A stretch of DNA of 64,000 nt from Pseudarthrobacter sp. BIM B-2242 (lineage in GTDB: Bacteria > Actinomycetota > Actinomycetes > Actinomycetales > Micrococcaceae). The stretch lies in contig NZ_CP061721.1 in assembly GCF_014764445.1 (NCBI RefSeq), positions 1,240,001 through 1,304,000 on the forward strand, read 5' to 3'. Shown in pieces: positions 8,899-19,500 of this stretch. The stretch's first letter is position 1, and the number at the start of each line of letters is the position of its first letter. Made by a program: the position numbers and the translations under genes. A model generated the notes under the pieces. It had not been told where the DNA came from and searched no databases. It saw only the letters and a program-made list of their open reading frames with translations.

Positions 8899-11614
8899 CG
8901 GATACTCACCGAAACCCGGAACCGCACACCGTCCGCTGACAGGCCGTCGGCAGCCGCTGGACCGGATCTGCAACATCATCCGGACCCGCACCAGCCAGGC
9001 CGTGTTCCTGATGGCGGGCCCGGGCATTGGCAAGAGCACCCTGATCGAGGCCATTACCGAGCGTCTGTCCGCCGAGATGATCGTTGTCCAGATCCACGGA
9101 AGCTCGGCGCTGTCGCGCGTTCCCTTCGGTATCCTGGCGCCCTACACGGCGGAGTTGACCGCAGAAGACTCGGTGTCACCCGTGGCTGTCCTGAGGTCGG
9201 TCTGGAGCTACTTCGAGAAGCTCAAAGCAGGCAAAAACACCCCTCTGCTGCTCATGATGGATGACGCCCACCATCTGGATGAGGCGACCGCCGGAATCGT
9301 GGCAGACATGATTTCCGCGGGCTGGGCCAGTGTGGTCGCAGCAGGCAGGCCGCGGCCCGGGCTGCCGCAGGCCCTCGCACAGCTCTGGTACGACGGCCTG
9401 GCCGATCGCGTGGATCTGCGTCCTCTGAACCGGGAACAGATTGAGGAAGTCCTCGCCCATGCCCTGGACGGCACCGTTCCGGCCGGAACCGTTGACACCA
9501 TCTGGAACGCTTCCGGGGGTAACCCGCGAATTCTCGATGCCCTGCTCCACGACGCCGCCGAGGGCGGCCAGCTCGCAAAGCGGAACGGAATCTGGATGCT
9601 GCTGGGGCCCTTGCCGGCCGATGGGCCCAGGCTCTCCAACGTTGTGGTGAAGGACATGCTTCGCCGCACCCCGGAGGAACAGGAGGCCCTGAAGCTGATT
9701 TCCCTTGCCGGGCCGGTGAGCCGCAAGGTCATTGAGGACATCAGCGGTGCAGAAGTTGTGCGGTCCCTGCTGGACCAGCAAATGGTAGTGGAGAGCCAGG
9801 GCAGCCCCGCTGATCTTCGGATTTGGAATGCCCTGTTCGGTGATGCCCTCCGGCTGACCATCTCGGTGTCGCGGAGCCTGCAGCTCCGGGAAAGGATCCA
9901 AGGGCACCTGGGCAGTTCACCCACCGGTTCCGAGGGCAAGCTGAGGGCTGTTGAATGGGCGCTCGAATGCGGGCTGAAGACACCCGAGCCCGAGCTCCTC
10001 GAGGCAGCACACACTGCCCTCGACCACTTCAGGAGCCGGAGCAGCCGGACCATGGCAGCCAAAGTAGTGAGCCCTGCCCTCGTGCCGCAGGCGCACGCCA
10101 TCCATGCGAGGGCTCTCTACAATGAAGGCGACTTCACCGGCGCGGCAAAGCTCCTTGATGGCTGCTGGCTGGAACTGGGAAGCGGCGCCGGGGCCGCACC
10201 TGTCCTGATGCTCAGGGCTCTGGCCCACCAGGCCCTGGGAACACCGCTGGCAGTGTTCGCAGCCGAGTCCCGGGAATCGCTCGGCGGCTTTGGTGCCAAA
10301 GACTGTGCTGAAACCCGGAACGACGATGCTCCCCAGGATGACTCCGATGCTGATGCCCGCCCCGGCACGGCCTGGCAGGAGCAGCTGCTGCGCCTCCTGG
10401 AGCTCGGGGAAGCCGGTAACTGCGAAGGTTTGGATCGTGAGGTGCAGGACCTCCGGATCCGGACTCCCGGGAGCACCACTGATGACGCACTGCGGGCGGT
10501 CGGGGGTGCCTTGCTGGCTCAGTCCCTCGCTGCGTCCGGGCGGGCCGTCCAAGGCCTGGATGCCGCGCTGAAGGCAGCCGCGGAGCTTCCGGCTCTGGAA
10601 GGTGGAGTCTTCTTTTTCAACGAATACGTGCTGGGCCGCCTGGTTGCCGGCCACCTAGCCACGGGGGACTGGGAATCAGCGGAACGGGAACTGGCGGACT
10701 ACGCTACAGAACACCCGAGGGCCGCAGCTGCCTTTGGCGGCAGCCTTGAGGTTCTCCGCGGCTATTCACTGCTGCGCCAGGGGCGGATAGAACGGGCCTA
10801 TCAAACATTGCTGCCGGCCGTGGAGACGCTCAGGCTCAGCGATCCACTGCAGTTTTTCCGTTTTGGCTCCTCGCTGGCATTTTATGTGGCCTCTAGGCTG
10901 GGCGATGCCGCCCAGTCCAGCCGGCTTGAGCTGGACTACAAGGATGCGGCCCAGGGTTCGGCGGTCCAGGAGCTCCTGGCCACGGCCTATGCGGCCGCGG
11001 GGTCGGAATACGTCGCCCGTGACGGGAAAGGCCTGGCAGCCCTCCACACCCTGGCAACCATCCCGGAGGTATCTGCCAGGTCGGGCACGCTCCTGGAACT
11101 TTTGTCCCTCTGCTGGGACTTGGGCGATCATTCCGTCATCCCCCTCGTTCACTCCCTGGCCGGGAACGTCGAAGGCCGGTGGGCGGCGGCCATGCTCACT
11201 CTGGCGGAGCACTGGGAGTCCGGGGACGCTGATTCCCTCATGGAGACGGCAGCAAAGCTGGAAACCGAGGGATTCGTCAACGTGGCACGGGAAGCCTACG
11301 CGCGGGCCAGCTCTGTCCTGGAGAGCGCCGGCGAACGCCGTCGTTCCCGCCAGGCAGTCGCCCTGCGGGAGAAATGCGACCATGAACTGGGGGAGCGGTT
11401 CCGCGAGGGCCGGTTCATCGCCGCAGCACCCACGGTGCACCTCACCCGGCGTGAACAGGACATTGTGGAACTGGCTGTCCAGGGCCTCACCGACCGGGAG
11501 ATCGCCCAGCGGCTGATGGTATCCGTGCGGACGGTGGAGGGCCATTTGTACCGTACCTACGTGAAGCTCGGGGTGCGGAGCAGGGACGAGCTGTCCACTG
11601 CCCTGGCCCACTAG
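8885..11614 (+). CDS. Large LuxR-family (LAL/MalT-type) ATPase regulator, second of a tandem pair; probable CTG start
   Basis: Paralogue of the preceding gene, with an intact Walker A (GPGIGKST), an intact Walker B (LLLMMDDAHHLDEAT), a long helical middle and a C-terminal LuxR helix-turn-helix (LTRREQDIVELAVQGLTDREIAQRLMVSVRTVEGHLYRTY). The first ordinary start in frame, GTG 9002, would cut off everything before the P-loop. The frame is open upstream to 8885 and encodes the expected segment PLTGRRQPLDRICNIIRT. CTG 8885 has AGGGG (8872-8876) 8 bases in front and overlaps the previous gene by 14 bases, suggesting translational coupling from a CTG codon and a 909-residue protein. The start is inferred; the body is certain. 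Confidence 0.82.
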   Translation: MDSSNGYSPKPGTAHRPLTGRRQPLDRICNIIRTRTSQAVFLMAGPGIGKSTLIEAITERLSAEMIVVQIHGSSALSRVPFGILAPYTAELTAEDSVSPVAVLRSVWSYFEKLKAGKNTPLLLMMDDAHHLDEATAGIVADMISAGWASVVAAGRPRPGLPQALAQLWYDGLADRVDLRPLNREQIEEVLAHALDGTVPAGTVDTIWNASGGNPRILDALLHDAAEGGQLAKRNGIWMLLGPLPADGPRLSNVVVKDMLRRTPEEQEALKLISLAGPVSRKVIEDISGAEVVRSLLDQQMVVESQGSPADLRIWNALFGDALRLTISVSRSLQLRERIQGHLGSSPTGSEGKLRAVEWALECGLKTPEPELLEAAHTALDHFRSRSSRTMAAKVVSPALVPQAHAIHARALYNEGDFTGAAKLLDGCWLELGSGAGAAPVLMLRALAHQALGTPLAVFAAESRESLGGFGAKDCAETRNDDAPQDDSDADARPGTAWQEQLLRLLELGEAGNCEGLDREVQDLRIRTPGSTTDDALRAVGGALLAQSLAASGRAVQGLDAALKAAAELPALEGGVFFFNEYVLGRLVAGHLATGDWESAERELADYATEHPRAAAAFGGSLEVLRGYSLLRQGRIERAYQTLLPAVETLRLSDPLQFFRFGSSLAFYVASRLGDAAQSSRLELDYKDAAQGSAVQELLATAYAAAGSEYVARDGKGLAALHTLATIPEVSARSGTLLELLSLCWDLGDHSVIPLVHSLAGNVEGRWAAAMLTLAEHWESGDADSLMETAAKLETEGFVNVAREAYARASSVLESAGERRRSRQAVALREKCDHELGERFREGRFIAAAPTVHLTRREQDIVELAVQGLTDREIAQRLMVSVRTVEGHLYRTYVKLGVRSRDELSTALAH

Positions 11615-13476
<1,862 letters not shown>

Positions 13477-13498
13477 CGCGGGCACCGAAGGTATACAC

Positions 13499-13948
13499 AT
13501 GAGCCTTGACCAGCTGTATCAGCAGATCATTCTTGACCACTCCAAAGCCCGGCACGGCAGTGGCCTGGCCGGCATCGACGCCCCGGCAGGGGCGTCCACT
13601 GGCCAGTCACACCAGCTGAACCCTGTCTGCGGGGACGAAGTCACCCTCCGGGTAGCCGTGGAAGACGGTAAAGTGGCGCAGATTTCCTGGGACGGAGCGG
13701 GGTGTTCCATCTCAATGGCCTCGGCCTCGGTCCTCAGTGAACTCGGTGAGGGGCTGACCGTGGACGAACTCCACGCGATCATTGGCAATTTCCGCGAAGT
13801 ATTGCGCTCGCGCGGGAAGATCCATGCTGATCCCGAGATCCTGGGTGACGCTGCCGCGTTCGAGGGTGTGGCGCGCTATGCGGCACGCGTGAAATGCGCC
13901 ATGATCTCGTGGGTAGCGGCCGAGGACGCGCTCAACCAGGCGGCTTAG
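13499..13948 (+). CDS. sufU: Fe-S cluster assembly sulfur-transfer protein SufU
   Basis: SufU is a zinc protein that accepts persulfide sulfur from SufS. The 149-residue sequence retains the ligand set of the family: C44 and D46 in NPVCGDEV, C69 in GAGCSISMASASVL, and C133 in VKCAMISW, plus the long insertion that separates SufU from IscU. Immediate linkage to sufS agrees with the known pairing. An Ala/Glu tail ends the protein, and a strong terminator hairpin follows. Confidence 0.95.
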   Translation: MSLDQLYQQIILDHSKARHGSGLAGIDAPAGASTGQSHQLNPVCGDEVTLRVAVEDGKVAQISWDGAGCSISMASASVLSELGEGLTVDELHAIIGNFREVLRSRGKIHADPEILGDAAAFEGVARYAARVKCAMISWVAAEDALNQAA

Positions 13949-13983
13949 CCCGGCACTCATCAGCCAGGCAGCTTAAACAGACA

Positions 13984-14016
13984 GGCGCCTCCTCTGCCAG
14001 CGGCAGGGGAGGCGCC
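13984..14016. terminator. Bidirectional terminator between sufU and the SCO4848-family gene
   Basis: GGCGCCTCCTCTGCC (13984-13998) and GGCAGGGGAGGCGCC (14002-14016) form a 15-bp stem with one G-T pair and a 3-nt loop between convergent genes. The plus strand continues CGCGTTAAG; the minus strand continues with CTGTCTGTTTAAG. Confidence 0.75.
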
Positions 14017-14027
14017 CGCGTTAAGCC

Positions 14028-14249
14028 CTAGCCCAGCAGGCCTAGAACGCCGATCACCGCGGTGGCAGCCCCCAGCACCATGGAGATGCTGACGAGGACG
14101 ACGTGGACCGTAAGGAACTTTGTGGCTTTGCCGTGGGAATCGCGCGCCCGGGGATCTTTCATGACCCGGCGCAGGAACTGCGGCCAGACCACCAGCGACC
14201 AGACGCCGGCGATGATCAGCAGTAAGGCTGCGAAGAGGGGAAGCTGCAT
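14028..14249 (-). CDS. SCO4848-family small membrane protein
   Basis: A 73-residue protein with two hydrophobic segments (about residues 3-24 and 48-72) separated by a basic, polar loop, FLRRVMKDPRARDSHGKATK. It resembles the conserved actinobacterial SCO4848 family, whose function is unknown. Its start lies 5 bases after the DUF2505 gene's stop, so the two are probably cotranscribed. Recognition is from memory of the family, not from a search. Confidence 0.8.
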   Translation of the reverse strand: MQLPLFAALLLIIAGVWSLVVWPQFLRRVMKDPRARDSHGKATKFLTVHVVLVSISMVLGAATAVIGVLGLLG

Positions 14250-14254
14250 CGGGC

Positions 14255-14752
14255 TCAGTGGCTTTCGAGCCAGGCCTGGGCCCGCTGCGACTGGATGTTC
14301 AGGGCCTTGGCCACCATGGGCTCGGCCGCCTCGGCGATCTTGCTGCCCAGGAACGGCACGGAGGAGGTCACATTCCCTTCAAGCTCTACCCGGGTGCTGC
14401 CGCCCTCGGCAACGAGCCGCTGGACTGCGGTTACGTCGAGGGGAGCGCCGGCTATTTTCAGCGTGATGTTGCTCTGCCGGGATCCGTCCGCGGCCGGGGC
14501 ATCCCAGTTTTCAACCTGGGTCACCGTGAGGTTCTCGCCTACGAACTTGCGGGCGATCTCCGGCAGGCGGGAGGTGGGGAGGGTGCGGACCGAGGTGGTG
14601 CTGAAGGCGCCGGCAATGTCGCCGTCAACGGCGAAGGACTCCAGCGTGCCGCCAACGTATTCGCTGGTGTGCCGCTGGAAGTCCTCGTTAATAAAGACAG
14701 CAGCGACGCTGTCGACGGCATGCGGAAGGGTGGTGGTTGCACTCAGTGCCAT
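14255..14752 (-). CDS. DUF2505 domain-containing protein
   Basis: A 165-residue soluble protein beginning MALSATTTLPHAVDSVAAVF. The arrangement, with an opening strand, a YVGGTLESF segment, repeated acidic and Thr-rich strands and a final amphipathic helix (SKIAEAAEPMVAKALNIQSQRAQAWLE), is that of DUF2505. This is a START/polyketide-cyclase-like fold common in actinobacteria. The ligand and function are unknown. It stands between the SDR-DUF2867 gene and the SCO4848-family gene on the same strand and probably shares their transcript. Confidence 0.8.
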   Translation of the reverse strand: MALSATTTLPHAVDSVAAVFINEDFQRHTSEYVGGTLESFAVDGDIAGAFSTTSVRTLPTSRLPEIARKFVGENLTVTQVENWDAPAADGSRQSNITLKIAGAPLDVTAVQRLVAEGGSTRVELEGNVTSSVPFLGSKIAEAAEPMVAKALNIQSQRAQAWLESH

Positions 14753-14799
14753 GGATCCTCCAGTGATACGGGGTCAGTACGCTTTTTGCTCCCCACATC

Positions 14800-16311
14800 C
14801 TACGGGGAGCCCGGCGTGATTCCAGAACCGGCCTCCGCACGCTCGGCTTCTACCAACTTCTGCGCGGCAGTTGTGATGTTGCGTGCCATCGCCGGAAAAA
14901 TGAGGCTGTGGAAGGGCAGGACAGCGAGCCAGTAGAGCCTGCCGCTGAGTCCTTTGGGGAAGAAGATGGCACGCTGCCGGTAGCGGCTCCCGCCGCCGTC
15001 GGGCTCCACGGACAGCTCAAGCCACGCCCGTCCGGGCGCACGCATCTCGGCCCGCAGGCGGAGCAGTTTCCCGCGGTCAATCCGCTCAACGCGCCACCAG
15101 TCCACCACCTCGCCGGAAACGAGGCTGCCGGGGTGCCGCCGGCCCCGCAGGAGCCCTGCGCCCCCGGTGAGTTTGTCCAGCCAGCCACGGACCTGCCAGG
15201 CCAGGGGCAGGGAGTACCAGCCGTTCCGGCCCCCGATTCCCTCGATGATCTTCCAGACGTGCGCGGGATCAACGTCCCCGTGGAACGTCCGCTCATCCAC
15301 GAAGACCTTGTGCCCTGACCAGTCCGGATCGCTGGGCAGCGGATCGGCATCGGCGCCGGCATTGGCCCACGTGGTTTCCACCTGGCCGTCGCGTTCCTTG
15401 CCCAGTGCCAGAGCAACGGCCCGGCGGTACGGTGTCAGGCCGCCCTCAGGTGCGGGAATGACGGAGTCGATATCGTGCTCCCGGGACACGGCGTCGTGCT
15501 GCAATGACTGCACCAGCGGAAGCGACATGGACAGGGGAATCGGAGTCGTGAGGGCCACCCACAAGCCTGCGAGTTTCGGCGCAGGAACCGGCAGCGCGAG
15601 CACCACCCGGTACGGCAGACCGGCTTCGGCGGCGTACTCCTTCATCATGCCGGCATAGCTGAGGACCTGGCGGCAGCCGATGTCGAACGTGCGGTTGATG
15701 GGCCCTGTCAGGGACGCGGCTCCCACCAGGTAGTGCAGCACATCCCGGACCGCAATGGCTTCAATTTTGTTCCGCACCCAGCTCGGGGCCGGCATCAGGG
15801 GAAGGGTTTCGGAGAGGTGCCGGATCATTTCGAAGGACGCGGAGCCGGAACCGATCACCACCCCGGCCTGGAAAACTATCGCGTCAACCGGGCTGTCCAG
15901 AAACACCTTGCCCACAGCTTCCCGGGACCGCATGTGCGTGGACAGTTCCACGTTGGACGGATGCAGGCCGCCCAGGTAGACGATCCTGTCCACGCCTGCC
16001 TCGGCTGCAGCCTTCGCGGCCGTCTCCGCCATCGCTTTTTCCTTGGCCTCAAACCCTGACCCTGCGGCCATGGAATGGACGAGGTAGTAGAGCACATCCA
16101 CGCCCTCCAGCGCATCGCGGAGGGCGGCGCCGTCGTCGAGGCCGCTCTGGACCACCTCCACCTGGTCCAGCCATGGCACGCCGGAGATCTTGGCCGGCGT
16201 CCGGACCAGCACCTTTACGGTGTGCCCTGCCTCAAGCAGCCGTGGAACCAGACGGCCACCGATGTAGCCGGTGGCGCCGGTCACCAGGACGGTCCTGCGG
16301 ATGCCGTTCAT
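14800..16311 (-). CDS. SDR-type NAD(P)-binding protein with C-terminal DUF2867 domain
   Basis: A 503-residue protein. The N-terminal 320 residues form an atypical (extended) short-chain dehydrogenase: Rossmann motif VLVTGATGYIGGRLVPRL, then YYLVHSM and RIVYLGGLHPS. The last 170 residues match DUF2867, another START-like domain (VFVDERTFHGDVDPAHVWKIIEGIGGRNGWY to the FFPKGLSGRLYWLAVLPFH end). The combination is frequent in bacteria; the substrate is unknown. The ATG at 16311 has a GAGGAGATC site. It is divergent from the peroxidase gene, with an inverted repeat in the shared gap. Confidence 0.88.
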   Translation of the reverse strand: MNGIRRTVLVTGATGYIGGRLVPRLLEAGHTVKVLVRTPAKISGVPWLDQVEVVQSGLDDGAALRDALEGVDVLYYLVHSMAAGSGFEAKEKAMAETAAKAAAEAGVDRIVYLGGLHPSNVELSTHMRSREAVGKVFLDSPVDAIVFQAGVVIGSGSASFEMIRHLSETLPLMPAPSWVRNKIEAIAVRDVLHYLVGAASLTGPINRTFDIGCRQVLSYAGMMKEYAAEAGLPYRVVLALPVPAPKLAGLWVALTTPIPLSMSLPLVQSLQHDAVSREHDIDSVIPAPEGGLTPYRRAVALALGKERDGQVETTWANAGADADPLPSDPDWSGHKVFVDERTFHGDVDPAHVWKIIEGIGGRNGWYSLPLAWQVRGWLDKLTGGAGLLRGRRHPGSLVSGEVVDWWRVERIDRGKLLRLRAEMRAPGRAWLELSVEPDGGGSRYRQRAIFFPKGLSGRLYWLAVLPFHSLIFPAMARNITTAAQKLVEAERAEAGSGITPGSP

Positions 16312-16342
16312 GTTGATCTCCTCGGAAGCTGGTTCAAGGCGG

Positions 16343-16366
16343 AATTGCTAAGCCAGCGTAGCAATT
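16343..16366. promoter_or_regulatory. Operator-like inverted repeat between the SDR-DUF2867 and peroxidase genes
   Basis: AATTGCTA (16343-16350) and TAGCAATT (16359-16366) are perfect arms with an 8-bp spacer. The site is 32 bp upstream of the SDR gene and about 140 bp upstream of the peroxidase start, in an AT-richer patch of the gap. It is a candidate regulator binding site. Confidence 0.45.
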
Positions 16367-16505
16367 TCAACTGGGAGGGCCAGGCGTTGAAGTCGGCGGC
16401 CCAAGTTTTTCCAAAGGCCGTTCCTCGAAGCTGGGCGCATCCAGTAAGCAAGCTGAGCGACCACGATGAGGGGGAAGCCGGTGGGTATTCGATGGAGGAA
16501 AGATC

Positions 16506-19500
16506 ATGGCACAACATCGCAAGTCTCGAAAGGGGGGCAGCATGCCGGGTTCAAAGGCTTCAGTTACGGCAGTGACGCGTAAAGTCACCGCGAGTGCGTT
16601 AGCTTTCATCATCGGGGCGGGGGTCATACCCTCCGTGCTGGCGCCCGCTGTTTACGCCGCTCCGACCGGTCAGGGCTTTACGCTGAACGCCGGCGATATG
16701 CGGTTCATCCTCAAGCAGATCAAGATTGCAGAAAACCACGCCACTAAGGAGAACGCGCAAGGTCAGGATGTTCCGGGCCAGCCGCTCGTCGGGCCTGGCG
16801 CGAATCAGATAGCCAACCCGCTCCTGCCATACGGCCTTCGAACGGTAGACGGGACTGAGAATAACCTCATCGCCGGTCAGGAGGACTATGGCTCCGCGAG
16901 CCGGGAATTCCCCCGGCTGGCAGAGCCGCAGTGGCGCACCACGCCTGACGGCCAAAGCTACGAATCCGTCAACACCAGCGTCACTGACAACGGTCCGCGG
17001 TTTGTGAGCAACGCGATCGTCGACCAGACCATCACTAACCCGGCTGCAGTAGCAGCAGCCGGCAAGGCCCACCGGACAGTTAATGACGGTCCCACCGCTG
17101 TACCGTGCGAAAGCGAGGGCGTGCCGGAGAACTGCGTTCCGGAAGGTGAGACCCTTGATATCCCCAACGTCACTACCGACTTCGGCCTGTCGCCGCCCTA
17201 CAACGGCATGTTTGCGCTATTCGGTCAGTTCTTCGACCACGGTGTCGACTTCACCAAGAAGACCAGCAACTACGTCATGATGCCGCTGTCCGAAGATGAC
17301 CCCCTTTTTGTTCAGGGTGGCCGGACCAACTTCATGCTGCTCAGCCGTGCGGAAAACCAGCCCGGTCCCGACGGCATCCTAGGTACCGTCGACGACGTGC
17401 AAAACGCAACCAACACCGACTCACCATGGGTGGACCAGAGCCAGACCTACTCGTCACATTCGTCGCACCAGGTGTTCCTGCGCGAATATTCCCTGAATGA
17501 AGCCGGCGATCCCGTTGCAACGGGCGAGCTCCTCGAAGGCGGACCGGGAGGAATGGCCACCTGGGCCGACGTCAAGCAGCAGGCAAGGACACTGCTTGGT
17601 CTGGAGCTGTCCGATTACGACATTGCCGATATTCCCAAGCTGGCGACGGACCAGTACGGCCGCTTCCTGCGTGGCCCGAGCGGCCTGCCACAGTATGAAA
17701 CCGCCAGCGGTCGCGTTGAAGGCAACCTGCAGGCACCCGTGGCGCCGCCGGCCGATGTGGAACGGATTGGCATCGCATTCCTGGACGACATCGCCCACAA
17801 CGCGGCTCCGTTCAATTCGCAGACCGGCCGGCCTCTGCCGGCAGACACAGACAAACTTGCTAACCCGGTAGCCCAGCCGCTCACAGAGCCCGGGGTCTAC
17901 GACAATGAGACGCTGGAAGCGCACTTTGTTGCCGGTGATGGACGAGTCAACGAAAACATCGGCCTTACTGCTATCCACCAGATCTTCCATTCAGAGCACA
18001 ACCGGCTGGTGGACTACATGCAGACTCTTGTTACGTCGGAGAATATCGACGTCAACGAGTGGAAGCTTCCGAACGGGCAGTGGAACGGTGAGAGGCTGTT
18101 CCAGGCTGCACGCTACGTGACCGAGATGCAATACCAACACATTGTGTTCGAGGACTTCGCCCGCAAGATCCAGCCCGGCATCAACGCGTTCAACCCCTTC
18201 ACCCAGTCGGACACGGCGATTGACCCGGCCATTATGGCGGAATTTGCACATGCCACATACCGGTTCGGCCACTCTATGCTGACTGAAACTGTTGACCGGA
18301 AGACGAACAATGGCACGGACATTGGGATGCCACTGCTAGATGCCTTCCTGAATCCGGCAGCCTACTACTCAAGTCCAACTGGCCCCTTGACCCCGGAGGC
18401 GGCGGCCGGTGCCATCGCCATGGGCATGACGGACCAGGTCGGTGCCGAACTCGACGAGTTCGTCACCGATACGTTGCGCAATAACGTCCTGGGCCTGCCG
18501 CTGGACCTCGCCTCACTGAACATTGCCCGCGGCAGGGAAACCGGCGTCCCGTCACTGAATAACTTCCGTACGCAGCTGTACGCATCCACCGGTGAATCTT
18601 CCCTGAAGCCTTACACGAGCTGGGTCGACTTCGGGCAGAACCTGAAGCACCCGGATTCCGTGGTGAACTTCATGGCTGCCTACGGCGAGCACGACACGAT
18701 CAAGGCGGCAGCCTCCATTGCGGACAAGCGCATCGCTGCTCAGCGGTTGTTCGACATGGACACCAAGGACGCGGCCACACCGGCAGACGCCTATGACTTC
18801 GTCAACGCCACGGGAACGTGGGCGGGCACTGCCACCGGCCTTGACAGTGTTGACCTGTGGGTCGGAGGCCTGGCCGAATACCAGAACCTGTTTGGCGGCT
18901 TGCTCGGCTCGACCTTCAACTACATCTTCGAGCGCCAGATGACGGACCTGCAGGACGGGGACAGGCTTTACTATCTGTCACGCACTTCCGGCCTGAACCT
19001 GCGTACGCAGCTGGAAGGTAACTCCATGGCCGAACTCATCATGCGCAACACGGACGCCGCAGCGCTCAAAGCAGACGTCTTCGGCGTGGCGGACTGTGAG
19101 TTTGAGATCGGCAGGATTTCCGCCAGCACCGGTAACTCCGTGGCTGACGACTTGCTCTCCGCCTGCGACGAGTCCGCGCTCCTGATGAGGATGTCCGATG
19201 GCACCATCCGATACCGCCTCACCAACTCGGTGGACCGGCCGGGTCTTAACGCCCAATCCACGTTCAACGGAACGGAATTGGGGGACCGGATCTGGGGCGG
19301 CATCGACAACGATACGTTCTGGGGCAACGGTGGCAGCGACATCATCGAAGGCAACGACGGCGCCGACACGGTTCTGGGCGGCGACGGCAACGACCGCATC
19401 ACCGACTCACATGGTGACGACGTCCTCAAGGGCGGCAACGGAAACGATGCCATCGACGCCGGGCCGGGACTGGACATCATCATGTCCGGTGAAGGCCATG

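Noticed and set aside
8885..9001. Frameshift or sequencing error joining the two LAL genes into one
   Set aside because: The first protein ends normally with a complete helix-turn-helix, and the second has its own P-loop; a tandem pair is simpler.
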